DNA of 64,000 nt from Pseudomonas tolaasii NCPPB 2192 (lineage in GTDB: Bacteria > Pseudomonadota > Gammaproteobacteria > Pseudomonadales > Pseudomonadaceae). The stretch is taken from contig NZ_PHHD01000001.1 of the NCBI RefSeq assembly GCF_002813445.1, positions 3,472,001 to 3,536,000 of the forward strand. The letters run 5' to 3'. Shown one piece after another: positions 33,178 through 40,936 of this stretch (within the stretch, counting starts at the first letter, position 1; each line of letters opens with the position of its first letter). The translations under genes were made by a program, and so were the position numbers. The notes under the pieces were generated by a model. That model ran no database searches. It was not told where the DNA came from and was given only the letters and a program-made list of their open reading frames with translations.

Positions 33178-33483
33178 TCAGCCGCCCAACAGCCCGCGAT
33201 AGACCAGCACCGTGACGGCAGCCGCCAGCGAGCAGCCCAGCCCGTAAGCGGCAAGGGTCAGGCGCCAGGAGCGGCCAGCCTCGATCACCTGCATCACATC
33301 ACGCATGTCATTGATCCTGCCATCGCCCAGCTCGATGCACAGGCTCACGGCGGTAAAAGCCGCTGACAGCAGGATGGCGATGGCGAACAGCGCGCCGTCG
33401 GGCGAGGGCAGCGCGGCATTGATTCCGAGCGACGTCGCGCAGATGGCGAGCAGCAACAGGGCAAATAACAGAATTCCTTTCAT
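33178..33483 (-). CDS. Small inner-membrane protein, unassigned
   Basis: A 101-residue protein with three clear hydrophobic segments: residues 3-25 (ILLFALLLLAICATSLGINAA), 29-51 (GALFAIAILLSAAFTAVSLC) and 73-97 (RLTLAAYGLGCSLAAAVTVLVYRG). A short soluble loop (GDGRINDMRDVMQVIEAGRSW) between the last two would face the cytoplasm or periplasm. No recognised family. Its regular hydrophobic layout and codon use support coding. Confidence 0.7.
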   Translation of the reverse strand: MKGILLFALLLLAICATSLGINAALPSPDGALFAIAILLSAAFTAVSLCIELGDGRINDMRDVMQVIEAGRSWRLTLAAYGLGCSLAAAVTVLVYRGLLGG

Positions 33484-33955
33484 CGTCGCCTACAGGGTGG
33501 TTGCATCACACGTGTATTGCCGGTGGGGCAGTGTGGCGAGCCGGGACGCGTTTGAAAAGTCCCGAGGTTTTGCCGGGCGGTAACATTTTTTCGACGTGTT
33601 GAAGCAAAAAGCGCCGGCGATATAACCACTGGATGGGTACTTGTGCACATTAGTTGCGGGGTGTGTAACCACGCTTTCAATGGCCCGGAAGCGCTGGCAT
33701 TTGCCTGCAATGAAAATTTAAGTCAATGAAAAATATCGCTTTTTTTTATTGGTGAAAAAATCGTCAGTTTGACTGCGGCCCCCATTCCATGGGGCTTTGC
33801 GCGAGTTAAAGGAGGGTTGTCCACTGAGTTATCCACAGCTTCTGTGGATTGTCCCGAGCGCTTGCTCTAGAACGGGCGTGCAGGGTTTTTTCAGCTTTAC
33901 CTGTACGAAAAAAAGAGTAGAGTGGCGCGCCTTCCGTTCTGTCCCGCAGTGCTTT
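33484..33955. other. Intergenic region with DnaA-box palindrome
   Basis: A 472-base gene-free stretch between the divergent membrane-protein and Sel1-like genes. It includes an AT-rich patch with poly-T (33723-33766) and, at 33829-33851, a DnaA-box pair described separately. In-frame codons before 33956 are not judged coding because a poor composition and no start signal accompany them. Confidence 0.5.
33829..33851. promoter_or_regulatory. Paired DnaA-box-like sites
   Basis: TTATCCACA (a perfect DnaA box) is followed six bases later by TGTGGATTG, and ATCCACAG-CTT-CTGTGGAT makes a perfect 19-base palindrome (33831-33849). It lies about 105 bases before the Sel1-like gene. It may be a DnaA-controlled promoter element or a titration site; a replication origin is not suggested, as no cluster of boxes or dnaA/dnaN genes is nearby. 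Confidence 0.5.
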
Positions 33956-34279
33956 ATGAAGTTTCGCTCAGTATCACCTTCTGTTACCGACACTCCTCAA
34001 ACTGTTACCGCACCCAAGCGCTTTTCCTTGAAGGTCGCCCTGTGGTTGCTCGACAGCCCGCGCCTGGGCCACAACACCAACGTCAAACACTTCGCCGGGC
34101 GTTTGCTCAAGCAACCTGCGCGTGAAGGGGTGGTCGCCGCGCAAAGCCGCCTGGGGCAGTTGATGTGCCGTGAATGTGGCAACGCCCGCGACCGTCGTAT
34201 CGGTCATGACCTGCTGCGCTCCGCCGCCCGTGCCGGTGACCGCCGCGCCCAGCGCGAATTGGGCCAGGTCGAAGACTGA
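33956..34279 (+). CDS. Sel1-like repeat protein
   Basis: A 107-residue protein with Sel1-type helices in its C-terminal part (VAAQSRLGQLMCRECGNARDRRIGHDLLRSAARAGDRRAQRELGQ). The N-terminal 45 residues are basic (SLKVALWLLDSPRLGHNTNVKHFAGRLL). The Met at 33956 is taken as start because the preceding in-frame residues lack family-like character. Sel1 repeats usually mediate protein contacts; the partner is unknown. An rmuC gene follows 57 bases later, perhaps on the same transcript. Confidence 0.72.
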   Translation: MKFRSVSPSVTDTPQTVTAPKRFSLKVALWLLDSPRLGHNTNVKHFAGRLLKQPAREGVVAAQSRLGQLMCRECGNARDRRIGHDLLRSAARAGDRRAQRELGQVED

Positions 34280-34336
34280 CACTGTCATCCAGCCTTGCGC
34301 TCCGTTAACCTCTCCCTTTTCAGGTAATGGCAGAAA

Positions 34337-35821
34337 ATGGCTATGGCTTTTGACTGGACCAGTGTTGCCCTGGGCCTTGCGGGCGCAGCAGTGCCGCTAT
34401 TGGCCCTGTGTTGGCAGCTCCAGCGGCGACTGACTGCGCGCATGACGGGCTGGGAGTTGCTCGAAGAGCGCCTGGCCACCGCGCAACTGGCCCAGGAAGG
34501 CCTGGCCGCTCAGCTTGACGCCAGCCGTGATGAAATCAGCGACCTCAGCCAGGCCAACGCCGCCAAACAGGCTGACCTGGCCGCCATGCGCCGTGAGGTC
34601 GAGCTGCTGCAAATCGACCGCGACAACGCTCGCGACGCAGCGCACGCCTGGAACCTCGACCGCAGCGCCAAGGAGACCGAGCTGCGCCGCCTGGACGCGC
34701 TGGCCGCCGCCCTGCGCGCCGAACTGCGTGAACAACAGGAAAGCCACCAGCAGCGCCTCACCGATCTGCAAGGCTCGCGCGATGAACTGCGTGCGCAGTT
34801 CGCCGAGTTGGCCGGCAAGATTTTCGATGAGCGTGAACAGCGCTTTGCCGAGACCAGTCAGGAGCGCCTGGGGCAACTGCTGGACCCGTTGAAGGAGCGC
34901 ATTCAATCATTCGAAAAGCGCGTGGAAGAAAGCTACCAAAACGAAGCCCGTGAGCGCTTTTCCCTGGCTAAAGAGCTTGAACGCCTACAGCAATTGAACC
35001 TGCGCCTGTCGGACGAAGCCACCAACCTGACCCGTGCCCTCAAGGGCCAGAAAACCCAGGGCAACTGGGGCGAGCTGATCCTCGAGCGCGTACTGGAACA
35101 TGCCGGGCTGGAAAAGGGTCGCGAGTACCAGACCCAAGTGAGCCTCAAAGGCCCGGATGGAGAGCGCTTCCAGCCGGACGTGTTGATCATGTTGCCGGGC
35201 GACAAGCAGGTGGTCGTCGATTCCAAGGTCAGCCTCACCGCTTACCAGCAATATGTGGCGGCCGATGATGACGTCATTGGTCAAGCGGCGCTGAAGCAAC
35301 ATGTGCTCTCCCTGCGCAATCACGTCAAAGGTCTGGCCGGCAAGGATTACAAGCGCCTGGAAGGTCTGCACAGCCTGGATTTCGTGCTGTTGTTCGTGCC
35401 GATCGAAGCGGCGTTTTCCGCCGCGTTGCAGGCCGAGCCGAACCTGTTTCAGGAAGCCTTCGACCGTCACATCGTGATCGTCAGCCCCACCACTTTGCTG
35501 GCGACTTTGCGGGTCATCGACAGCCTGTGGAAGCAGGAGCGCCAAAGCCAGAACGCACGTGAGATTGCCGAACGCGCCGGTTGGCTCTACGACAAGTTCG
35601 TACTGTTTATCCAGGACCTGGATGAGGTGGGTAACCGTCTGCAACAGTTGGACAAGGCCTACAGCGCGGCGCGAAACAAGCTGACCGACGGGCGTGGGAA
35701 TCTGGTCAGTCGTACCGAGCAGCTAAGGTTGCTGGGCGCGCGTGCCAGTAAAAGTTTGCCGGCGGATTTGCTGGAGCGGGCGATGACCGATGCTGATGGT
35801 GTGGCGCATTTGCCGGAGTAG
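34337..35821 (+). CDS. rmuC: DNA recombination protein RmuC
   Basis: RmuC (494 residues) limits rearrangements at inverted repeats in E. coli. It has an N-terminal hydrophobic anchor (residues 8-27, WTSVALGLAGAAVPLLALCW), a long coiled coil (about residues 40-215, many Gln/Glu/Arg heptads), then the RmuC nuclease-like domain. That domain has LILERVLEHAGLEKGREYQTQV, RFQPDVLIMLPGDKQVVVDSKVSLTAYQQYV (PD-(D/E)xK-like Asp, Asp and Lys) and FVLLFVPIEAAFSAALQ. ATG at 34337 or 34343. Given the many inverted REP repeats here, its role in stabilising palindromes is of interest but not shown. Confidence 0.94.
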   Translation: MAMAFDWTSVALGLAGAAVPLLALCWQLQRRLTARMTGWELLEERLATAQLAQEGLAAQLDASRDEISDLSQANAAKQADLAAMRREVELLQIDRDNARDAAHAWNLDRSAKETELRRLDALAAALRAELREQQESHQQRLTDLQGSRDELRAQFAELAGKIFDEREQRFAETSQERLGQLLDPLKERIQSFEKRVEESYQNEARERFSLAKELERLQQLNLRLSDEATNLTRALKGQKTQGNWGELILERVLEHAGLEKGREYQTQVSLKGPDGERFQPDVLIMLPGDKQVVVDSKVSLTAYQQYVAADDDVIGQAALKQHVLSLRNHVKGLAGKDYKRLEGLHSLDFVLLFVPIEAAFSAALQAEPNLFQEAFDRHIVIVSPTTLLATLRVIDSLWKQERQSQNAREIAERAGWLYDKFVLFIQDLDEVGNRLQQLDKAYSAARNKLTDGRGNLVSRTEQLRLLGARASKSLPADLLERAMTDADGVAHLPE

Positions 35822-35836
35822 GCTGTGGGGCGCTTG

Positions 35837-35923
35837 TGTGGGAGCTGGCTTGCCTGCGATGGCATCACCGGGGTCTTACTGCCAGACCGAGGTGTCTGCA
35901 TCGCAGGCAAGCCAGCTCCCACA
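35837..35923. repeat. REPIN (inverted REP pair)
   Basis: Standard inward-facing REP arms with a spacer containing CCGGGGTCTTACTGCCAGAC. It lies between the convergent rmuC and mxtR genes. Confidence 0.93.
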
Positions 35924-35957
35924 CAAGCCAGTTTGCAACCATCTTGAGTGAATCTTC

Positions 35958-38900
35958 CTACAGCGGCAAATGCCGACTGAGCAACGCTCGCAACGCCGCC
36001 GGTTTCACCGGTTTCGCCAGGTAATCCAGCCCCGCCGCATGCACCTCGGCCACCATTTCCGGGCGGCCGTCGGCGCTGATCACCACGCCGGGAATCGGCT
36101 CTGCCAGTTGCGCGCGCAACCAGCCCATCAGCTCGGTACCGGTTTCGCCATGGTCCAGGTGGTAATCCACCAGCGCCAGTTGCGGGCGCACACCCTCGGC
36201 CAGCAGCTTCGCGCATTGGGCCTGGTCGGTGGCAGTCCACACTTCGCAGCCCCAGCGCGTCAGCAGGCTGCGCATGCCGATCAGAATGCTCTCTTCGTTA
36301 TCCACACACAGCACCTGCGCGCCGCTCAGCGGCAAACCATGGTTCTGGGGGATCCTGGCTTGCGCGCTGACCTGGCTGCGCGCCAGCGGCACGCGCACGC
36401 TGAACACGCTGCCCTTGCCCGGCCACGAGCGTACGCTCAAACGATGGCCCAGCACGCGGCACAGGCCATCGGCAATCGCGAGGCCCAGGCCCAGGCCTTT
36501 CTCGGCGCGGGTCTGATGGCTGTCCAGGCGCTTGAACTCTTCGAAGATGACCTTCTGTTTATCCAGCGGAATGCCGGGGCCACGGTCCCAGACTTCCAGG
36601 CACAGTTCATTCTTGCGCCGACGTACGCCAAGTAGCACCGGGCCGTCGGCATAACGGAAGGCATTAGTCAGAAAATTCTGCAAAATCCGGCGCAACAGTT
36701 TGATGTCACTGTCGACCCGCAAACGGCTGCCACGCAGGCGGAAACGCAGGCCCTGTTCCTGCGCCAGCACCTTGAATTCGGCGCCCAGGGTGTCGAACAA
36801 CTCGTTGAGCACGAAGGGTTGGCGTTGCGGGTTGATCTTGCCGTTTTCCAGACGCGAAATATCCAGCAGGTCGCTGATCAGGTCTTCGGCCGAGCGCAGC
36901 GAACTGTCCAGGTGCTGCACCAACTGGCGTGCCTCGGTGGACAGGCCGTCGTTCTGGTGGGAGAGGGCGGCGGAGAACAATCGCGCGGCGTTCAGCGGCT
37001 GCATCAGGTCGTGGCTCACCGCGGCCAGAAAACGCGTCTTCGACTGGCTCGCCGACTCTGCAACACCCTTGGCGTCGGTCAGCGCCCCATTCAGTTGCGA
37101 CAGTTCATGGGTACGCTCGGCCACGCGTTGTTCCAGGCCTTCGTTGGCCTCGGTGAGTGCCTGTTCGGCCTCACGGAACGCAGTGATGTCGGTAAAACTC
37201 ATGACAAAACCACCGCCGGGCATCGGGTTGCCGATCAGTTCGATCACGCGGCCATTGGGGAACAAACGCTCGGAGGTGTGCGCCCGGCCCTGGCGCATCC
37301 AGTGCAGGCGTCGCGCCACATGCACCTCGGCTTCGCCCGGCCCGCACAGACCGCGCTCGGCGTTGTAGCGAATGATGTCGGCAATCGGCCGGCCCACGCT
37401 GATCAAACCGTCGGGGTAATTGAACAGCTCCAGATAACGCCGGTTCCACGCCACCAGCTTCAGCGATTGGTCGACCACGCTGATGCCTTGAGTGATGTTC
37501 TCGATCGCGCCCTGCAACAGAGCCCGGTTGAACTGCAACACTTCGGAGGCTTCGTCGGCGATGCGGACTACGTCCTCCAGTTGCATCTCCCGACCTTCAA
37601 TTGCGGCTTTTACTACCGCACGTGTCGAAGAAGCACCCAGTACACCGGCCAATAACCGTTCGGTGTGGGCAATCCAGTCATTGTCGGCATTCTGGTTGGG
37701 GTTGAACCCTTTGCCTTGTCGGTAGGCGAAGCGAATAAAACTCTGCTGGGCGCGCTCTTCACCGACAAAACGCGCCGCGAGGCTGAGCAGGTCACTGATT
37801 TGCACCGAGAGCATCGAGCGGGCGCTGGCGCGCTGGCTGATTTCCTGGCCGATGAAGCGCCCGGCCTGCCAGTGTTCCGACACTCGTGTGCGTGAAAGCA
37901 TCGAAACCCAGACGAACAGTGTGAAGTTGCCTGCCAGCGAGAACACGGTGCCCAACGTCAACGAGGTCACGGACAGGCCAAACGGGTGGGAATGCATCCA
38001 GGTGAGCCCAGGAAAAAGGCTAAGCGACCAGCCCAGACTTTTCGCCGTCACCGGCAGGACCAGGGTGTAAAACCACAAGAATGTGCCCGCCGCGAGGCCG
38101 GCAAACACGCCCCGACGGTTAGCCTGCTTCCAGTACAGCGCGCCGAGCATGGCCGGGGCGAGCTGGGTCACGGCGGCAAAGGCGATCTGGCCGATCGTCG
38201 CCAGGCTCGCGGTGGAGCCGAGCAATCGGTAACTCACATAGGCCAACAGCAAGATGATGACGATGCTGACCCGGCGCACCGACAGCATCCAGTGGCGGAA
38301 CACTTCGAACGGCCGCTCGGCGCTGGAGCGACGCAGCAGCCAGGGCAGCAACATGTCATTGGACACCATGGTCGACAAGGCGATGCTCGCCACAATCACC
38401 ATGCCGGTCGCCGCCGATGCGCCGCCGATAAATGCCAGCACCGCGAGGGCGGGGTGGGCTTCGGCCATGGGCAGGCTGATCACGTAGGAGTCCGGCAGCA
38501 CCGAGCCCGGCAGCAGCATTTTGCCGCCGAGGGCGATAGGGATCACGAACAGTGCAGCGAGGATCAGGTACGCCGGGAACACCCACTTGGCCAGGCGCAA
38601 GTCCTGCGGGTCGATGTTTTCCACCACGGTGACGTGAAATTGCCGAGGCAGGCAGATGATCGCCATCATCGCCACGCCGGTTTGCACCACCATCGATGGC
38701 CAGTTGACTGTTTCTTGCCAGTACTCCTCCAGGCGCGGCGCGAGCATGGCCTGGCTGAACAGGTCGCCAAAACCGTCGTACAGGCCGTAGGTTACAAACG
38801 CGCCGACGGCGAGAAAAGCGAACAGCTTGACCAGCGATTCAAACGCGATTGCCAGCACCATGCCCCGGTGGTGCTCGGTGGCGTCGAGGTTGCGCGTACC

Positions 38901-39428
38901 AAATACGATGGTGAACAGCGCCAGCACCAGAGACACGATCAGCGCGGTGTCCTGCGCGCGAGTGCCGGAGGTGTCGACGCCGGCACCGATCAGCAGGTTG
39001 ACGCCCAGCACAATGCCTTTGAGCTGCAGGGCGATGTAGGGCAACACGCCGACCAGGCAGATCAGCGCAACCACCACGGCCAGGGATTGGGATTTGCCGT
39101 AGCGCGCGGCAATAAAGTCGGCAATGGAAGTGATGTTTTCCTGCTTGCTGATCAGAATCATCTTCTGCAGCACCCAGGGGGCCAGCACCAGCAGCAGCAC
39201 GGGTCCGAGGTAGATCGGTAAGAACGCCCACAATTGTTCGGCGGCCTGGCCTACAGCGCCGAAGAAGGTCCAACTGGTGCAGTAAACGGCCAGCGACAAG
39301 CTGTACACCCAGGCGCGAACGCGCGGCGGCAGTGGCGCACGGCGGCGGTCGCCGTAAAAGGCGATGGCAAACATAATGGCCATATAGGCCAGGGCAACGG
39401 CGGCGATCAGCCCGCTGGACAGCGTCAT
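35958..39428 (-). CDS. mxtR: Transporter-fused hybrid sensor kinase MxtR
   Basis: An 1156-residue hybrid histidine kinase with an N-terminal sodium/solute symporter-like module (about residues 1-490, thirteen or so membrane segments). A PAS domain follows (IENITQGISVVDQSLKLVAWNRRYLELFNYPDG), then a coiled linker, a dimerisation domain with His806 (VSHDLMQPLNAARLF), an ATPase (NFLTNAFRYA, VWDRGPGIP, KGLGLGLAIADGL) and a receiver with Asp1088 (LALVDYHLDHG). Length and layout match PA3271/MxtR, which with ErdR controls acetate and exopolysaccharide genes in pseudomonads. No response regulator gene lies next to it. Confidence 0.9.
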   Translation of the reverse strand: MTLSSGLIAAVALAYMAIMFAIAFYGDRRRAPLPPRVRAWVYSLSLAVYCTSWTFFGAVGQAAEQLWAFLPIYLGPVLLLVLAPWVLQKMILISKQENITSIADFIAARYGKSQSLAVVVALICLVGVLPYIALQLKGIVLGVNLLIGAGVDTSGTRAQDTALIVSLVLALFTIVFGTRNLDATEHHRGMVLAIAFESLVKLFAFLAVGAFVTYGLYDGFGDLFSQAMLAPRLEEYWQETVNWPSMVVQTGVAMMAIICLPRQFHVTVVENIDPQDLRLAKWVFPAYLILAALFVIPIALGGKMLLPGSVLPDSYVISLPMAEAHPALAVLAFIGGASAATGMVIVASIALSTMVSNDMLLPWLLRRSSAERPFEVFRHWMLSVRRVSIVIILLLAYVSYRLLGSTASLATIGQIAFAAVTQLAPAMLGALYWKQANRRGVFAGLAAGTFLWFYTLVLPVTAKSLGWSLSLFPGLTWMHSHPFGLSVTSLTLGTVFSLAGNFTLFVWVSMLSRTRVSEHWQAGRFIGQEISQRASARSMLSVQISDLLSLAARFVGEERAQQSFIRFAYRQGKGFNPNQNADNDWIAHTERLLAGVLGASSTRAVVKAAIEGREMQLEDVVRIADEASEVLQFNRALLQGAIENITQGISVVDQSLKLVAWNRRYLELFNYPDGLISVGRPIADIIRYNAERGLCGPGEAEVHVARRLHWMRQGRAHTSERLFPNGRVIELIGNPMPGGGFVMSFTDITAFREAEQALTEANEGLEQRVAERTHELSQLNGALTDAKGVAESASQSKTRFLAAVSHDLMQPLNAARLFSAALSHQNDGLSTEARQLVQHLDSSLRSAEDLISDLLDISRLENGKINPQRQPFVLNELFDTLGAEFKVLAQEQGLRFRLRGSRLRVDSDIKLLRRILQNFLTNAFRYADGPVLLGVRRRKNELCLEVWDRGPGIPLDKQKVIFEEFKRLDSHQTRAEKGLGLGLAIADGLCRVLGHRLSVRSWPGKGSVFSVRVPLARSQVSAQARIPQNHGLPLSGAQVLCVDNEESILIGMRSLLTRWGCEVWTATDQAQCAKLLAEGVRPQLALVDYHLDHGETGTELMGWLRAQLAEPIPGVVISADGRPEMVAEVHAAGLDYLAKPVKPAALRALLSRHLPL

Positions 39429-39532
39429 GGTAACTCCGAGCGTGGGAACACCCGGGCATTCCGGGCCCGGTGGAACAGTCTCGCATGATGCCTGGGGTTA
39501 GTCAGTGTCGACCAAGGTCGCGTGCGCTGCTT

Positions 39533-39655
39533 TGTGGGAGCAGCTTGTGTAGGAGCCGGGCTTGCCCGCGATAGCATCGCTGCAGTGCAACTGATGCACC
39601 GAGGTGATTGCATCGCAGGCAAGCCAGCTCCCACAAAAGCCCGCTCCCACACAAG
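39533..39655. repeat. Composite, nested REP cluster
   Basis: Two REP subtypes are nested: outer arms TGTGGGAGCAGCTTGTG ... AAGCCCGCTCCCACACAAG, and inside them GTAGGAGCCGGGCTTGCCC on the left with GCAGGCAAGCCAGCTCCCAC on the right. It looks like one REPIN inserted into another of a different subtype. It lies between the leftward mxtR and DUF454 genes. Confidence 0.85.
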
Positions 39656-39662
39656 ACAGGTC

Positions 39663-40052
39663 CTACAGTTCGCGGGGAGGCAGGGTTTTCTGGCGCAGAA
39701 TGTAGATCGTCACCAGCACGGCACTGGTCAGCATGAACCCGCGCGCCCACGGCAGGGGCACAAGGTAGCAGGAAAAACCAATGCTCAGCCACATCAGACC
39801 AATGGCGTAGACCTTGCCCTTGAGCGGGATGCCATTACCGTCCAGGTAGTCGCGAATCCACGGCCCCAGGCGCGGGTGTTCCACCAGCCACTGGTAAAAG
39901 CGTGGGGAGCTTCGAGCGAAGCAAGCGGCGGCAAGCAGGAGGAAGGGAGTGGTGGGGAGTACCGGCAGGAAGATGCCGATCACCCCCAGCGCTACGCTCA
40001 GCCAGCCGATGGCCAGCAGCCCGTAGCGCAGGAGCAGCGAGCGGTTGCCCAT
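39663..40052 (-). CDS. DUF454 (YbaN-like) inner-membrane protein
   Basis: A 129-residue membrane protein of the DUF454/YbaN family, of unknown function. The signature GVIGIFLPVLPTTPFLLLAAACFARSSPRFYQWLVEHPRLGPWI is well kept, with membrane helices at about residues 9-40 (one long or two short) and 80-118. The start at the ATG at 40052 is taken; an in-frame TTG five codons earlier is less likely. It lies 20 bases after the YecA-like gene and may be co-transcribed. Confidence 0.9.
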   Translation of the reverse strand: MGNRSLLLRYGLLAIGWLSVALGVIGIFLPVLPTTPFLLLAAACFARSSPRFYQWLVEHPRLGPWIRDYLDGNGIPLKGKVYAIGLMWLSIGFSCYLVPLPWARGFMLTSAVLVTIYILRQKTLPPREL

Positions 40053-40072
40053 GGGTGTCACGGGCAAACGAC

Positions 40073-40660
40073 TCAGTGGTGACGTGGCTTGAGGATCGCC
40101 GGTTTTTCGTCAGGCGCGTTGCACAGCAGGTACAGCGCGGTCAAGGCCTCAGGGATCTGAACGATCATGTCGTCCATCAGGTTGGCGTCGGCGGCGATGT
40201 CGGAGAACTCCGGCTGGTCGTCGAACAGGCCCGAACCGACCATGATCGGCAGCAGCATTTCGCTGACTTCTTCTTCGGCGGTTTCGAACCAGGCGGCTTC
40301 ACGCAGGAACACACCTTCCATGAAACCGATGCACCAGCCGCGCAGGTCGGAGTCGTCCGGCTCTTCGCCCAGGTCCAGCTCGCACGGCAGCTCGAATTCC
40401 TCGTCGGAGGCCAGCTGGCGACCGATGTGGGCCTTGAGGGCCAGCAGGGTGGATTCAATTTCTTCGCGCTGGGCGGCGTCGGTGTAGTGAGGCTCCTCGG
40501 CGAACAGCGCGTCGATCCATTCACGATCGGGCACGACTTCGGAGCAGATGGAAAGGGCGGTCAGGTAGCCGTGGGCGGCCACGTAGTCCAGCGCCTCGTC
40601 ATGCAGCTCATCGGCGTCGAGGAAGGCTTGCAGGCGGGTTAGTTGCTCAGCGAAGGACAT
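40073..40660 (-). CDS. YecA/UPF0149 family protein
   Basis: An acidic 195-residue protein of the UPF0149 family. Typical are the opening FAEQLTRLQAFLDADELHDEALDYVAAHGYLTALSICSE, the LRGWCIGFMEGVF motif and MLLPIMVGSG. The Met at 40660 is used, because codons before it are not family-like. It ends APDEKPAILKPRHH, rather than the Zn-binding SEC-C-like tail that some YecA proteins have. Function unknown. Confidence 0.87.
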   Translation of the reverse strand: MSFAEQLTRLQAFLDADELHDEALDYVAAHGYLTALSICSEVVPDREWIDALFAEEPHYTDAAQREEIESTLLALKAHIGRQLASDEEFELPCELDLGEEPDDSDLRGWCIGFMEGVFLREAAWFETAEEEVSEMLLPIMVGSGLFDDQPEFSDIAADANLMDDMIVQIPEALTALYLLCNAPDEKPAILKPRHH

Positions 40661-40936
40661 TGAAGGGCTACCTTGGGAATAAACGATGCTGAATTCTAGG
40701 CTTTCTTGAGCGCCCAGGCCAGCCGCCATGCAGATTTGCCAGGTTTTAGGGACGGGCTGCAATTCGTCAGCGGTGCCCTCTGCCGGATGTTGCTCGGGTA
40801 TACTGCCGCGTTTTGTGATGCCCCTGCAGGCCGAGCGCCACTTCGGGAAAACTTCGCTTACGGATTATTTCCCGTGAGCGCGGTTTTTTTCGACCAGCCT
40901 GTACAGAGGGATTTCGGCACCATTTTGGAGTTTTAC

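Noticed and set aside
33829..33851. Replication origin
   Set aside because: Only one box pair, no dnaA, dnaN, rpmH or gidA neighbours and no AT-rich 13-mers in array.
33797..33955. N-terminal extension of the Sel1-like protein
   Set aside because: It would run through the DnaA palindrome and promoter-like DNA and has no family-like residues; the Met at 33956 is a better start.
37986..39221. 411-codon plus-strand frame inside mxtR
   Set aside because: Highly Gln/His/Arg-rich, no domain; opposite the symporter part of MxtR.
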